Source: Candidatus Methylomirabilota bacterium (GTDB lineage: Bacteria; Methylomirabilota; Methylomirabilia; Rokubacteriales; CSP1-6). Taken from it: a stretch of DNA of 64,000 nucleotides. Below the pieces are notes generated by a model. It had not been told where the DNA came from, made no database searches, and saw only the letters and a list, made by a program, of their open reading frames with translations. Numbering within the stretch: position 1 is the first letter of the stretch; the number at the start of each line of letters is the position of its first letter. The position numbers and the translations under genes were made by a program. Shown one piece after another: positions 16,487 to 25,272 of the stretch. The stretch covers positions 1 to 64,000 of the forward strand of contig DATFYA010000105.1 in NCBI GenBank assembly GCA_035315345.1, given 5' to 3'.

Positions 16487-16708
16487 ATGAAGCGTTCGAC
16501 GTGGCGAGTGCAGCTGTGGGGCCTGCTCGTCTATCCCGTCGCGGTGGCCCAGACGTACCTGCTGTTTCGGTCGGAGAACGCGGGCGAATTCTTCTTCCTG
16601 AGCTTCGTCTACCTGCTCTTCGGGGTGATCTACGCCTTCCTGGGCTACATGACGCGCGACAGCCGGCCCGACCAGGACGAGGCCGCGGCACCGCGCGAGT
16701 CCGGATAG
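16487..16708 (+). CDS. Small membrane protein, two helices
   Basis: 73 aa with two predicted helices (about residues 9-27 and 34-55; FFFLSFVYLLFGVIYAFLG) and an acidic tail. CAGGAG sits about 8 bases before the ATG. Family not recognised. It converges with the lipoprotein gene at 16716, only 7 bp apart. Confidence 0.55.
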   Translation: MKRSTWRVQLWGLLVYPVAVAQTYLLFRSENAGEFFFLSFVYLLFGVIYAFLGYMTRDSRPDQDEAAAPRESG

Positions 16709-16715
16709 CCGCCCG

Positions 16716-16904
16716 TCACGGCCCCCGAAAATCGCAATAGCCGCCCATGAGATCGTCGGGTCGCCACCAGCCGCGCTGGCGATCGCATCGGGCCTTGAGC
16801 TCGTCCTGCGTGTAGGTCGGCGGGATCGGCGCGGTCGTGCATGCGATGAGGGCGGCGCCGACCAGACCGAGCGTCACGGCGCCCATCCAGCCCGCGACGG
16901 TCAT
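16716..16904 (-). CDS. Very small lipoprotein
   Basis: 62 aa. A signal with lipobox LIAC gives an acylated Cys near residue 22. The mature 40 residues contain YTQDELKARCDRQRGWWRPDD and end GGYCDFRGP, with two Cys that could pair. It lies 7 bp downstream of the next lipoprotein gene, so the two are probably co-transcribed. Function unknown. Confidence 0.5.
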   Translation of the reverse strand: MTVAGWMGAVTLGLVGAALIACTTAPIPPTYTQDELKARCDRQRGWWRPDDLMGGYCDFRGP

Positions 16905-16911
16905 CGCCCGG

Positions 16912-17136
16912 CTACTTGATGATGACGTAGCCGCGCCCTTCCAGATCCTTCACGCAGTTGTCGCGGGTGCGCTTGGCCATCTCGTCCCACCAGCGGCCCG
17001 TCGTGCCCGACTCGCCCGAGCAGGTGAAGACCTGGCCGGTCTCCGGATTGCGGAGCCGGATGTCGGGCGACGCCGAGCACCCGGCCAGCGTCACCGCCGC
17101 CAGCACCACGCTCCACGCCACCGTCGCCCTGCGCAT
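16912..17136 (-). CDS. Small hypothetical lipoprotein
   Basis: 74 aa starting MRRATVAWSVV, with lipobox LAGC at about residue 18. The mature part reads IRLRNPETGQVFTC, then GRWWDEMAKRTRDNCVKD and GRGYVIIK. The pattern of a short C-terminal domain with two Cys resembles other small orphan lipoproteins but is not assigned. It lies directly after tRNA-Lys on the same strand. Confidence 0.55.
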   Translation of the reverse strand: MRRATVAWSVVLAAVTLAGCSASPDIRLRNPETGQVFTCSGESGTTGRWWDEMAKRTRDNCVKDLEGRGYVIIK

Positions 17137-17171
17137 GCGATACCTCGACCCCGCCGGGAGAACGTTCCGAA

Positions 17172-17247
17172 TGGTGAGCCGTGGTGGGATCGAACCACCG
17201 ACCCCCTGATTAAAAGTCAGGTGCTCTACCAACTGAGCTAACGGCTC
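17172..17247 (-). tRNA. tRNA-Lys (anticodon TTT), CCA encoded
   Basis: Minus strand from 17247: acceptor GAGCCGT, D arm TAGCTCAGTTGGTAGAGC, anticodon stem CCTGA/TCAGG with loop CTTTTAA (anticodon TTT), T arm GGTGGTTCGATCCCACC, discriminator A and CCA. Confidence 0.96.
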
Positions 17248-17300
17248 GTTCCGTACGGACGCTGAGTCTACCACGCCGCCACCGCTCGCTCGACGACGGG

Positions 17301-19205
17301 TCAGAACTCGATCCGCGCGCCCAGCTCGACGACGCGATCGGGGGGCACGCCGAAGAAATCACTGGCCGAGCTGGCGTTCCACGACATGAAATTGAAGAGC
17401 CGCTTGCGCCAACGCCACATGGGGGCCGGCCCGTCGGGCAGCCAGTACGCGCGGCCCAGGTAGAACGTGGTGTCCACCGGCCGGGCGAGCATGCCGTGCT
17501 CGCAGCAACGGGTCACCACCCAGCGGACATCGGGGCGCTCCATGAAGCCGTAGCGGGCCTCCACCCGCCAGAAACCGGCGCCGAGCGGACGGCTCGACAC
17601 GCGATGCCGCGCGTCGACCTCCGGCACCGTCTCGGTGACGATCGACACCAAAATCACCTCCTCGTGCAGCACCTTGTTGTAGCGGAAGTGGTGCACGAGG
17701 CTCGGCGGGGCGCCCTCCACCGTCGGGGTCAGGAAGACCGCGGTGCCGGGCACGCGCGGAGGCCGGGTCTCCTCCACCGCGGCGAGGAACGTCTCGAGCG
17801 GCATCGAGCGCCGGGCCAGCGTCGTCATGACGAGCTCGGTGCCGCGATGCCAGGTGGTCATGATCACGATGACCGCGGTCGCCACCGCCAGCGGCACCCA
17901 TCCCCCGCCCGCGATCTTGCCGACGTTGGCCCCGAGGAACGCCAGGTCCACGACGAGGAACGCGACGGTCAGGGCCCCCGCCGACCACGGGGACCACCGC
18001 CAGCGGTAGCGCGCGATCGCGAAGAACAGCACGCTGGTGATGGCCATGGTTCCGGTGACCGCGACGCCGTAGGCGCCGGCGAGCGCCGCCGAGGAGCGGA
18101 AGCCCAGCACGAGGGCCAGGCAGCCCACCATCAGCGCCGAGTTGACGGCGGGCAGGTAGATCTGCCCGAACTCGGAGCGCGAGGTGTGGATGACCGTCAT
18201 GCGCGGCAGGTAGCGCAGACGGATGCCTTGCTGGGTGAGCGAGAACACGCCCGAGATGAGGGCCTGCGAGGCCACGATCGTGGCCGCGGTGGCGAGGGCC
18301 ACCAGCGGATAGAGGAGGACCCGCGGGGCCAGGAGATAGAACGGGTTCGCGATCGCCTCGGGCCGCGCGAGCACGAGCGCGCCCTGGCCGAAGTAGTTGA
18401 GCAGCAGCGCGGGCAACCCGAGACCGAACCACGCGAGCTGGATCGGCCGCCGCCCGAAGTGCCCGAGATCGGCGTAGAGCGCCTCGGCGCCGGTGACGGT
18501 GAGCACCACCCCGCCCAGCACGAGGAACGAGGCGCCGCGATGCTCCCAGAAGAGCCGCGCCCCGTGCCACGGATTGAGCGCGGCCAGGATCGCGGGCTGG
18601 CGGACGATCTCGACCGCGCCGAGCGCGCCGATGGTCACGAACCACAGCAGCATGATCGGCCCGAACACGCCGCCCACGCGGGCGGTGCCGTGGCGCTGGA
18701 ACCGGAAGAGCAGGAACAGCACCACGAGCGTCGCGGGCAGCACGACGTGCGCGATGCCGGGGGCCGCGATCTCGATCCCCTCGGTCGCGCTCAGCACCGA
18801 GATGGCGGGCGTGATGATGCCGTCGCCGTAGAGCAGCGCCGCCCCGAAGAGCCCGAGCCCGACGAAGAAGCCGCGGCGCCTCATCCACGGAAGCATGGCG
18901 AGCAGGGCCATGGTGCCGCCTTCGCCGTTGTTGTCGAGCCGGATGATCACGAGGAGGTACTTCACGCTGACGATCAGGATCAGCGACCACGCGATCAGCG
19001 AGAGCACGCCGAAGACCGCCTCCGGGGTGGCGTCCAGGCCGTAGGTGGGCTTGAAGCACTCGCGGAACGCGTAGAGCGGGCTGGTGCCGATGTCGCCGTA
19101 GACGACGCCGAGCGCGGTGAGGGCGAGCGCGGCGAGGCGCCCGCCGCGGGGCAGCTCGGTCGACGGGCCACCGGGGCGACGCGCGGTTTCCGCCGCGCCG
19201 ATCAC
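17301..19205 (-). CDS. kup: Low-affinity K+ uptake protein Kup
   Basis: 634 aa, the usual Kup length. The first helix region has [21 protein letters not shown], the family signature. Further on lie [57 protein letters not shown] and [11 protein letters not shown]. It is a 12-helix proton-potassium symporter with a cytosolic C-terminal region (from about residue 460) ending [18 protein letters not shown]. Start is GTG 19205, 13 bp after trxC, so the two genes may be co-transcribed. Confidence 0.96.
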   Translation of the reverse strand: MIGAAETARRPGGPSTELPRGGRLAALALTALGVVYGDIGTSPLYAFRECFKPTYGLDATPEAVFGVLSLIAWSLILIVSVKYLLVIIRLDNNGEGGTMALLAMLPWMRRRGFFVGLGLFGAALLYGDGIITPAISVLSATEGIEIAAPGIAHVVLPATLVVLFLLFRFQRHGTARVGGVFGPIMLLWFVTIGALGAVEIVRQPAILAALNPWHGARLFWEHRGASFLVLGGVVLTVTGAEALYADLGHFGRRPIQLAWFGLGLPALLLNYFGQGALVLARPEAIANPFYLLAPRVLLYPLVALATAATIVASQALISGVFSLTQQGIRLRYLPRMTVIHTSRSEFGQIYLPAVNSALMVGCLALVLGFRSSAALAGAYGVAVTGTMAITSVLFFAIARYRWRWSPWSAGALTVAFLVVDLAFLGANVGKIAGGGWVPLAVATAVIVIMTTWHRGTELVMTTLARRSMPLETFLAAVEETRPPRVPGTAVFLTPTVEGAPPSLVHHFRYNKVLHEEVILVSIVTETVPEVDARHRVSSRPLGAGFWRVEARYGFMERPDVRWVVTRCCEHGMLARPVDTTFYLGRAYWLPDGPAPMWRWRKRLFNFMSWNASSASDFFGVPPDRVVELGARIEF

Positions 19206-19218
19206 GCGGGAGACCGGC

Positions 19219-19662
19219 TCAGGCGATCGCTTGCTCGAGGCGACGCGCGATCTCCTGCTTGGGCTGCACCCCCACGAGCCGATCGACCTCGCGGCCGTCC
19301 TTGAGAACGAGCAGGGTGGGGATCGAGCGCAGGTTGAACCGTGCGGCGGTCCGGGGATTGTCGTCCACGTTGAGCTTCACCACCCGCACGCGGCCGGCCA
19401 GCTCGGTCGCGAGCTGCTCGATCACCGGCGCGATCATGTGGCACGGCCCGCACCACGGCGCCCACGCGTCCACCAGCACCGGCAGGGGCGAGCGCTCCAC
19501 GTCCTGGCCGAAACTGGCGTCGGTGACCGGCTGCGGCTTGCCCACCGGCAGCGGCTCCCGGCACTTGCCGCAGACCGGCTCGAGCCGCGCGCGGAGCCGG
19601 TCCGTGGGGACGCGATTGGTCGCGCCGCACGCGGGACACTCGACCATCACCACGTCAGCCAT
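19219..19662 (-). CDS. trxC: Thioredoxin 2 (zinc-ribbon thioredoxin)
   Basis: 147 aa. The N-terminal zinc ribbon has two pairs, CPAC (Cys9, Cys12) and CGKC (Cys31, Cys34), as in TrxC. The thioredoxin domain follows with active site WCGPC at 70-74 and the cis-Pro in [11 protein letters not shown]. It reduces disulfides in the cytosol and is often linked with oxidative or zinc stress. CAGGAGAG precedes ATG 19662. It is divergent from dedA, with 42 bp between starts. Confidence 0.93.
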   Translation of the reverse strand: MADVVMVECPACGATNRVPTDRLRARLEPVCGKCREPLPVGKPQPVTDASFGQDVERSPLPVLVDAWAPWCGPCHMIAPVIEQLATELAGRVRVVKLNVDDNPRTAARFNLRSIPTLLVLKDGREVDRLVGVQPKQEIARRLEQAIA

Positions 19663-19704
19663 CGTCGCTCTCCTGGCGTATCATGTCTCACTCCCGACTC
19701 GATC

Positions 19705-20313
19705 ATGCCCGATCTGAGCCCTCTTCTCGAGCACTGGCGCTACCCGGCGATCTTCCTCGTGGTCATCCTCGGCAACGTGGGGCTGCCGGTCCCCGAGGAG
19801 AGCGTGCTCGCCCTCGCCGGCTTCCTCGCCGCGCGGGGCCTGCTGCACCTGCCCGGGGTACTGGCGGTCGGCGCCCTCGCCGCGATCGTCGGCGACAACC
19901 TCGGCTACTGGGCCGGCCGCCGCTACGGTCCTGAGGCGCTCGCGCGCTACGGCCGCTACGTGTGGATCACGCCGGGCCGGCTCGCGAAGGCCTCGGCCGC
20001 GATGACCCGTCACGGCGGCCTCGCGGTGTTCGCGGCCCGCTTCGTGCCGGGGGTGCGCTCCCTGGCCGGGCCGGTGGCGGGCGCGACCGGGATGCGTCCG
20101 CTCACCTTCGTGGTCAGCAACGCGCTCGGGGCGGTCGCCTACGTGCCGTACGCGGTCGGACTGGGCTACGCGCTCGGCTACGGCGCGGGGACCGCGATCG
20201 AGCGCGTCCTCGGGCGCGCGGAGCCGGTCTTCGTCGCGGCCATCGTCGTCGTGACGGTCGCCCTCATCGCCTGTCGGCTGGTCCGGCACCGCGCCGCAGC
20301 CCGACCGCTCTAG
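19705..20313 (+). CDS. DedA/VTT-family membrane protein
   Basis: 202 aa. Marks are [25 protein letters not shown] near the start, [15 protein letters not shown] and the re-entrant region [22 protein letters not shown] with its conserved F-x3-R-x-P-G-x-R pattern. DedA proteins help with membrane homeostasis, including lipid-carrier translocation in some groups. The exact substrate is not deducible. Its stop codon overlaps that of the convergent gene (shared CTAG at 20310-20313). Confidence 0.9.
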   Translation: MPDLSPLLEHWRYPAIFLVVILGNVGLPVPEESVLALAGFLAARGLLHLPGVLAVGALAAIVGDNLGYWAGRRYGPEALARYGRYVWITPGRLAKASAAMTRHGGLAVFAARFVPGVRSLAGPVAGATGMRPLTFVVSNALGAVAYVPYAVGLGYALGYGAGTAIERVLGRAEPVFVAAIVVVTVALIACRLVRHRAAARPL

Positions 20314-20618
20314 CTCGACTTCGGAAACTTCACCGCGAGCACGTCCACCGTCTCGATCACCGGCGGGCGCGCGAACAGCTCGTCGGCCTTGGCGGCGAGC
20401 GCCTTGGCCACCCCGCCCGAGAGGTGCGCCCTCCGGCCGGCCTCGTCCGGGAAGGCGTCGAAGACGCCGAACGTGGTCGGCCCCAGCCGAATCGCGAACC
20501 ACGTCAGCGTCGCGGGCTCCGCTTCGACCACCGCAAGGCCTCCCCGCAGGAAGGCGTCGACGTCGTTCTCCTTGCCGGGCTTGGCCTCCAGGCGCACCAG
20601 CAGGCCGACCTTGACCAT
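20310..20618 (-). CDS. Antibiotic biosynthesis monooxygenase (ABM) fold protein
   Basis: 102 aa, one ferredoxin-like ABM domain: VGLLVRLEAKPGKENDVDAFL, ATLTWFAIRLGPTTFGVFDAF, then AHLSGGVAKALA. Members include small monooxygenases and stress proteins; activity cannot be assigned. GGAGGAGGG lies directly before ATG 20618. Tail-to-tail overlap with dedA. Confidence 0.82.
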   Translation of the reverse strand: MVKVGLLVRLEAKPGKENDVDAFLRGGLAVVEAEPATLTWFAIRLGPTTFGVFDAFPDEAGRRAHLSGGVAKALAAKADELFARPPVIETVDVLAVKFPKSS

Positions 20619-20715
20619 GGTCCCTCCTCCGCCGGCACGGACACCGGCTCTCGTCGTCTGGAGGGAATGGTACTCCCGCGCCGCCATCGAGCAAGCCGGC
20701 GCAGGCCGCGCCGGG

Positions 20716-21558
20716 CTAGGACGTGCGGCGGGTCAGTGGGCCGACGAGATCGGCCATCGACGGCGGCGTGGTCGCGTCCTTGTAGACGGCCAGACGCCGA
20801 TAGATCTCGGCGGCGGCCTCGTGGAAGTCGCCGGGCAGGCCGGCGGCCTCGAAGGCGGCGGTGATCTCCTCCATCTCGCCCACGAAGCGCCAGGCCTTTC
20901 GCGCGTTGTCGCGGGCCGCGGCCTCGGAGCGCTTCGGCAGATCCGGCTGCGACCGGTGCCACTCGGCGAGCAGCGCGTCGTCCACTCCCTCGGCGGCCGC
21001 AAGCGCGCGCACGCCGATCAGCAGCGCGGAGACGCCCTTGGTGTAGGCGGCGTACGCCATCTTCAGGGCGGAGGCGGCGCCGGGCGCGTCGCTCAGCGCG
21101 ATCGCCTCGAGCCGGGTGCCGTCGAAGAGCGCGGACGCGCGCTTGGCCTCGCGGCCGGAGAGATACAGGCGTGTCGTGCCCGCGGCGCGGGGCGGCGGCC
21201 CGATGAGCCCGCCGTCGACGAAGACGGCGCCGCCGGCCTCCACCGTTCCGCCGATCTCGCGCGCGGTCGACGGTGACACCGCGTTGGCGTCGACGAACAG
21301 GCCGGAGAAGCGCAGGGCCGCGACCGCCCGCGCCAGATCGAGCGCGGCGTGCGGCGGGCACACCGAGACGACGACGTCGCTGCCCGCGACGACCGCGGCG
21401 AGCCGCGCCGCGTCCTCGAGGCCGGCGGCGGCGGCGCGGTCGCGGGTGCCCGCGCTCCGTCCCTCGGAGGCCCAGAGCACGCGGGAGCCGCCGGCCACCG
21501 CGCAGGCGCCGACCACGCTGCCCATGTCACCCGGATGCAGAAGCCCGATCGTCGCCAT
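20716..21558 (-). CDS. NAD(P)-binding 6-phosphogluconate dehydrogenase-like protein (DUF1932)
   Basis: 280 aa. The N-terminal Rossmann domain begins ATIGLLHPGDMGSVVGAC. It contains SDVVVSVCPPHAALDLARAV and AVFVDGGLIGPPPRAAGTTRLYLSG. The C-terminal helical half (from about residue 175) has ALKMAYAAYTKGVSALLIG and AWRFVGEMEEI, typical of DUF1932. It is in the beta-hydroxyacid dehydrogenase superfamily; the substrate is unknown. CGAGGAGACC precedes ATG 21558. Confidence 0.85.
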   Translation of the reverse strand: MATIGLLHPGDMGSVVGACAVAGGSRVLWASEGRSAGTRDRAAAAGLEDAARLAAVVAGSDVVVSVCPPHAALDLARAVAALRFSGLFVDANAVSPSTAREIGGTVEAGGAVFVDGGLIGPPPRAAGTTRLYLSGREAKRASALFDGTRLEAIALSDAPGAASALKMAYAAYTKGVSALLIGVRALAAAEGVDDALLAEWHRSQPDLPKRSEAAARDNARKAWRFVGEMEEITAAFEAAGLPGDFHEAAAEIYRRLAVYKDATTPPSMADLVGPLTRRTS

Positions 21559-21581
21559 GTGGTCTCCTCGCGGTGTGTTGC

Positions 21582-21881
21582 CTAGTCGTCCTCTCCGGCC
21601 AGATGCGCGAAGCGGCCCGACGAGCGCCGCAGCGGCGGGGAAGGCAGGATCTCTTCGGGACCGTGGATGGCCTTGATCTGGATCTCGCGGGCCACATCGC
21701 CCAGCAGCACCCCGATCAGTCCCAGCATCGCCAGCAGCGGCGAGAACAGCAGCGCGAGCAGCAGCCACGCGAAGAAGCCCTGCACCCCGCGGGTCGCTCC
21801 ACCGACCGCCCCTACGAAGATCGCGCCCACGATCCAGCCCATCGCGAACAGCACCAGCCAGGGATATGCGACCAGCATCAT
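21582..21881 (-). CDS. Small membrane protein, two helices
   Basis: 99 aa with two hydrophobic spans (WLVLFAMGWIVGAIFVGAVGG and FFAWLLLALLFSPLLAMLGLIGVLLG) and a soluble Pro/Arg-rich tail of about 35 aa. GAGGTGG places the start at ATG 21881; an in-frame GTG lies at 21887. No family recognised. It ends 23 bp before the dehydrogenase start, in the same direction. Confidence 0.6.
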   Translation of the reverse strand: MMLVAYPWLVLFAMGWIVGAIFVGAVGGATRGVQGFFAWLLLALLFSPLLAMLGLIGVLLGDVAREIQIKAIHGPEEILPSPPLRRSSGRFAHLAGEDD

Positions 21882-21983
21882 GGCCACCTCACGTGCTCCA
21901 CGGACGGAATGGTACCGCAGAGTGTGGCCGCTGCGAAGGAGGTCCCGGGATGCGGCGGGCGGGGCGGCGCGGGCGGCGAGCGG

Positions 21984-22115
21984 TCAGCGAGCGGAGGGCG
22001 ACGACGTCAGGACCGGCGAGTCGTCCAGCGGCTGGACCTCGGCGTCGGCCATCAAGAACATCGCGAGGAGGAAGAAGGTGACGAGGATGCCGAGGCCGAT
22101 GGAAGCGCGCTTCAT
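21984..22115 (-). CDS. 43-aa single-helix membrane peptide
   Basis: Starts MKRASIGLGILVTFFLLAMFLMADAE, one membrane helix or uncleaved signal, then 18 polar residues. The ATG overlaps the stop of the upstream receiver gene (ATGA), which supports real translation by coupling. Function unknown. Confidence 0.5.
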   Translation of the reverse strand: MKRASIGLGILVTFFLLAMFLMADAEVQPLDDSPVLTSSPSAR

Positions 22116-22537
22116 GCGGGGGCGGTCTCCGGGCGCAGAGCCTGCACGATGCGGCGCAGCTCGCGCGGATTGATGGGCTTCTCGAGCAGGCGCGCCGCTC
22201 CGTGTCGGAGGGCTTCGGCCTGCGTGTCCGGCGGGCATTCGGCCGCGATCAGGACGAGGGGCAGCGCGGGATTCAGCTCGCGCACGAGCCGCACCAGTCC
22301 CCAGCCGTTCTCGGCGATGCCATGGGCGGGCGGCAGGTCCAGGTCGATCACCGCGACGTCGAACTCGCCGTCCTGCATCTTCGCGAGCGCCTCCACGATG
22401 CCTTCGGCGGTCTCGACGACGAGGCTGCCGCCGCGAAGCGCGGCCCCCAGACCCTCGCGGCTGCCGCCGTACGGGTCGACGAGCAGGAGATGAGCGCGCC
22501 CGTGCTCCGCCTCGCCGTTGAAGCCGATCATCGCCAT
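22112..22537 (-). CDS. Response regulator receiver-domain protein
   Basis: 141 aa. A CheY-like fold with acidic LLLVDPYGGSREG at the start of the domain, phospho-acceptor in VAVIDLDLPPAHG and the conserved Lys in LLEKPINPREL. The usual Thr/Ser position reads VLIAAE, so the active site is not fully canonical. No output domain. It is divergent from hpnR; upstream region 22538-22818 holds the CG(T/G)GTAA box. Confidence 0.8.
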   Translation of the reverse strand: MAMIGFNGEAEHGRAHLLLVDPYGGSREGLGAALRGGSLVVETAEGIVEALAKMQDGEFDVAVIDLDLPPAHGIAENGWGLVRLVRELNPALPLVLIAAECPPDTQAEALRHGAARLLEKPINPRELRRIVQALRPETAPA

Positions 22538-22687
22538 GGAGTTCGCTCCGAATCGTCGTGTAGGCAACCGAAGTGCCACTCGATCCGGCGCCGTCGACCC
22601 CCGCGTCCACGCGTGGCATTCCGCCACGTTAGGCGAAATCGCGCAGCGGGCCGGCCGGCGACGCCGCGTCACGTTTCTGACACCTGT

Positions 22688-22728
22688 CGTGTAAGCGTTA
22701 CATGGAAACGGGTAATTTTTTCTTAACG
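22688..22728 (+). promoter_or_regulatory. CG(T/G)GTAA direct-repeat box A, upstream of hpnR
   Basis: CGTGTAA (22688) and CGGGTAA (22709) lie 21 bp apart. The first is the left half of a palindrome TGTAA-GCG-TTACA. An AT-rich run TAATTTTTTCTTAACG follows, a likely -10 area for hpnR, whose ATG is at 22819. Same layout as boxes B and C. Confidence 0.5.
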
Positions 22729-22818
22729 ACGCGCACTTGGAAGACACGAGGCGAGCGGCGCCGGGAGGCGGGGCATGCGAATCTCAGATATCATTCCGAG
22801 CGAGAGGAGACGAGAGAC

Positions 22819-24297
22819 ATGCGAGTGCTGCTCGTGCACCCGAGCCCGCTGATGTATTCGGAGCTGTATCTTCGCCTGGAGCCGCTGGGCCTCGAGCGGG
22901 TGGCCTCGGCGATCCGCGCCGCCGGCCACGAGGTACGGCTGCTCGACCTGCAGGTTTTTCAGCACGCCGACTACTGGCGCGAGCTCGCCGCGTTCGCGCC
23001 GCGGGCCATCGGCTTCTCGGTGAATTATCTGGCCAATGTGCCGGAGGTGATCGACCTCGCCAAAGCGACCAGGGCGAAGCGGCCCGACGCGTTCATCATG
23101 GTGGGCGGCCACAGCGCGTCGTTCGTGGCGCACGAGTTCCTCGAGCACGCCGAGGGCGCCATCGATTGCATCGTGCGCGGCGAGGGCGAGGTGATCGCCC
23201 CGCGCGTCCTCGAGGCCATCGGCGACCCGAAGCTCGACACCCTGCCGGGCGTGGTGACCATGACCGGACAGGGGCCGAGCCCGACCCTGCTCGATGATCT
23301 CGATCTGCACCCGCCCGCGCGGGACCTCGGACGAAAGCGCCACAAGTACTTCATCGGCGTGCTCGACCCGTGCGCCTCGGTCGAGTTCACCCGCGGCTGC
23401 CCGTGGGACTGCTCGTTCTGCAGCGCGTGGACGTTCTACGGGCGCAGCTATCGCAAGGGCTCGCCCGAGAAGGCGGGCGAGGAGCTGGCCCGCATCCGCG
23501 AGCCCAACGTGTTCATCGTGGACGACGTGGCCTTCATCCACGCCGAGCACGGCTTCGCGATCGGGCGCGAGATCGAGCGGCGACGCGTCCGCAAGCAGTA
23601 CTACCTCGAGACCCGCTGCGACGTGCTGATCAAGAACCAGGAGCTGTTCGCCTTCTGGAAGAAGCTCGGGCTCTTCTACATGTTCCTCGGCATCGAGGCC
23701 CTCGACGAGGCCGCGCTGAAGGCACACCGCAAGCGGGTCACCCTCAACGAGAACCTGCGCGCGCTGGAGATCGCGCGCTCCCTCGGCCTCACCGTCGCGA
23801 TCAACATCATCGCGGATCCGAGCTGGGACGAGGCGCGCTTCGCGGCGGTGCGCGAGTGGGCGCTCGGCGTGCCCGAGGTGGTGCATCTCACGGTGGCCAC
23901 GCCCTATCCCGGCACCGAGCTCTGGCTCACCGAGTCGCGGCAGCTCACCTCGCGCGACTATCGCCTCTTCGACGTGCAGCACGCGGTGCTGCCCACGAAG
24001 CTGCCGCTCAGGCGCTTCTACGAGGAGCTGGTGAACACCCAGGCGATCCTCAACCGCAAGCATCTCGGCTGGGGCGCCCTGCGCCTCTACGGCCTCCCCG
24101 CCCTGCGGGCGGCCTCCCGCGGGCAGACCAACTACCTCCGGATGCTGTGGAAGTTCAGCACGGTCTACAACACCGAGCGGCAGTACGCCGATCACCAGCG
24201 GCCGGTGCGCTACGAGATGCGCCCGCCGCGGCCGCCGGCCCGGAGCAAGCCCAGCAAGCAGGAGCTGTACATCCACATGCCCGCGCCGGTCCACTAA
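22819..24297 (+). CDS. hpnR: Hopanoid C-3 methylase HpnR (B12-binding radical SAM)
   Basis: 492 aa. It starts MRVLLVHPSPLMYSELYLRL, with an N-terminal cobalamin-binding-type domain (IMVGGHSASFVAHEFLEHA). The radical SAM cluster motif is CPWDCSFC (Cys194, Cys198, Cys201), followed by SAWTFYGRSYRKGSPEKA and VFIVDDVAFIHAEHGFAIG, which are characteristic of HpnR. The enzyme methylates ring A of hopanoids at C-3 using SAM and cobalamin. CGAGAGGAGACGAGAGAC precedes ATG 22819. No other hopanoid gene is in the window. The call rests on recall of the family sequence. Confidence 0.88.
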   Translation: MRVLLVHPSPLMYSELYLRLEPLGLERVASAIRAAGHEVRLLDLQVFQHADYWRELAAFAPRAIGFSVNYLANVPEVIDLAKATRAKRPDAFIMVGGHSASFVAHEFLEHAEGAIDCIVRGEGEVIAPRVLEAIGDPKLDTLPGVVTMTGQGPSPTLLDDLDLHPPARDLGRKRHKYFIGVLDPCASVEFTRGCPWDCSFCSAWTFYGRSYRKGSPEKAGEELARIREPNVFIVDDVAFIHAEHGFAIGREIERRRVRKQYYLETRCDVLIKNQELFAFWKKLGLFYMFLGIEALDEAALKAHRKRVTLNENLRALEIARSLGLTVAINIIADPSWDEARFAAVREWALGVPEVVHLTVATPYPGTELWLTESRQLTSRDYRLFDVQHAVLPTKLPLRRFYEELVNTQAILNRKHLGWGALRLYGLPALRAASRGQTNYLRMLWKFSTVYNTERQYADHQRPVRYEMRPPRPPARSKPSKQELYIHMPAPVH

Positions 24298-24330
24298 CCC
24301 CCTTTCCGGGTTTCGCATGGGTAGACGGAT

Positions 24331-24367
24331 CGTGTAACACTTACACGGCCCGTGTAATTTGTATAAA
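24331..24367 (+). promoter_or_regulatory. CG(T/G)GTAA direct-repeat box B with promoter, upstream of OmpA-like gene
   Basis: CGTGTAA at 24331 and 24351, 20 bp apart. The first is half of a perfect 7-bp palindrome CGTGTAA-CAC-TTACACG (24331-24347). TATAAA at 24362-24367 is a good -10 candidate, so the palindrome covers the -35 region. Leader of about 180 bases to ATG 24553. Confidence 0.55.
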
Positions 24368-24552
24368 CGTCGCGGCGACCCGGTGCTGGCCGGACGCGGC
24401 CGCCCCTCCGCTTCCGCCCGCCAAGTAGGGGAGAGACCACGCCAAACGCCCCGCGCGACGGCGACCGCGGGCTCTGGCTTGGTTGTTGCCTCAAGGAGCC
24501 CGTTCGCATTCGTGAATAGGCTGGTCAACGCTCACAAAGGAGGCGGGGGCAT

Positions 24553-25188
24553 ATGCGACAGGTGATGAAGCTGGGCGTCCTGCTGCCGGCGGCGGTCCTG
24601 CTGGTGTCGGGCTGCGCCACGAAGGACTGGGTCCGCGAGCAGTTCACCAGGAGCGACGCCGCGGCGGATCAGCGCTTCACGAAGGTCGAGGGTCAGGTCG
24701 AGGGCGTGAGCACCGAGGTCAAGGGTGTGACCACCCAGGTGAAGAGCCTCGAGGGTTCCGTGGCCGACGCGCGCAACCGCGCCGACGCCGCCATGACCAA
24801 GGCGGAGGGCGTCGACAGCCGGCTGACCCGGCTGTGGAGCAACCGCTACAACCAGAAGACGGCCGATACCCTCGAGGTCTACTTCGGCTTCGACAAGGCC
24901 GAGCTGACCGACGGAGCGCAGACCGCCCTGCTGGGCGTGGTCAAGGAGCTGCAGGGCAACCCCACGCTGATCGTGGAGCTGGGTGGCTACACCGATCCGA
25001 AGGGCACCGTGGATTACAACTACGGGCTGAGCCAGCGCCGGGTCGAGGCGGTACGTCGCTTCCTGGTCGAGAAGGGCGTCTCGCTGACGCGCGTGCACGC
25101 GGTGGGCCTCGGGCCCATCACCGCGAAGGAGACCCCGGACGAGAAGAAGCGCCGGGTGACCGTCAAGATGCTGGTGGACCAGGACTAG
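24553..25188 (+). CDS. OmpA-family lipoprotein
   Basis: 211 aa. Signal with lipobox LLVSGC (Cys near 22). Residues about 35-95 form a heptad-rich coiled coil resembling Lpp/SPOR-linked stalks (VEGQVEGVSTEVKGVTTQVK). From about residue 105 a peptidoglycan-binding OmpA C-terminal domain: YFGFDKAELTDGAQTAL, VELGGYTDPKGTVDYNYGLSQRRVEAVRRFL. It should tether the outer membrane to peptidoglycan. AAAGGAGGC lies before ATG 24553. It is preceded by box B and converges on otsA with a strong terminator between. Confidence 0.9.
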   Translation: MRQVMKLGVLLPAAVLLVSGCATKDWVREQFTRSDAAADQRFTKVEGQVEGVSTEVKGVTTQVKSLEGSVADARNRADAAMTKAEGVDSRLTRLWSNRYNQKTADTLEVYFGFDKAELTDGAQTALLGVVKELQGNPTLIVELGGYTDPKGTVDYNYGLSQRRVEAVRRFLVEKGVSLTRVHAVGLGPITAKETPDEKKRRVTVKMLVDQD

Positions 25189-25204
25189 ACACCCGCCTCC
25201 CTTC

Positions 25205-25223
25205 CTCTCCCCGCCGGGGAGAG
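25205..25223. repeat. REP-like palindrome CTCTCCCC-GCC-GGGGAGAG
   Basis: Perfect 8-bp stem in the gap between convergent genes. The same core recurs in a longer form at 43801-43844. Confidence 0.5.
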
Positions 25224-25243
25224 AGCCGGTGACGGGCTGTTTC

Positions 25244-25269
25244 GGGGGAGGGACTCACGTCCCTCCCCC
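25244..25269. terminator. Strong bidirectional hairpin terminator
   Basis: GGGGGAGGGAC-TCAC-GTCCCTCCCCC: a perfect 11-bp stem with a 4-base loop between the convergent ends of the OmpA-like gene (25188) and otsA (25273). On the plus strand it is followed by a T-containing tail (CTTCATTTCTTC). Confidence 0.75.
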
Positions 25270-25272
25270 GCT

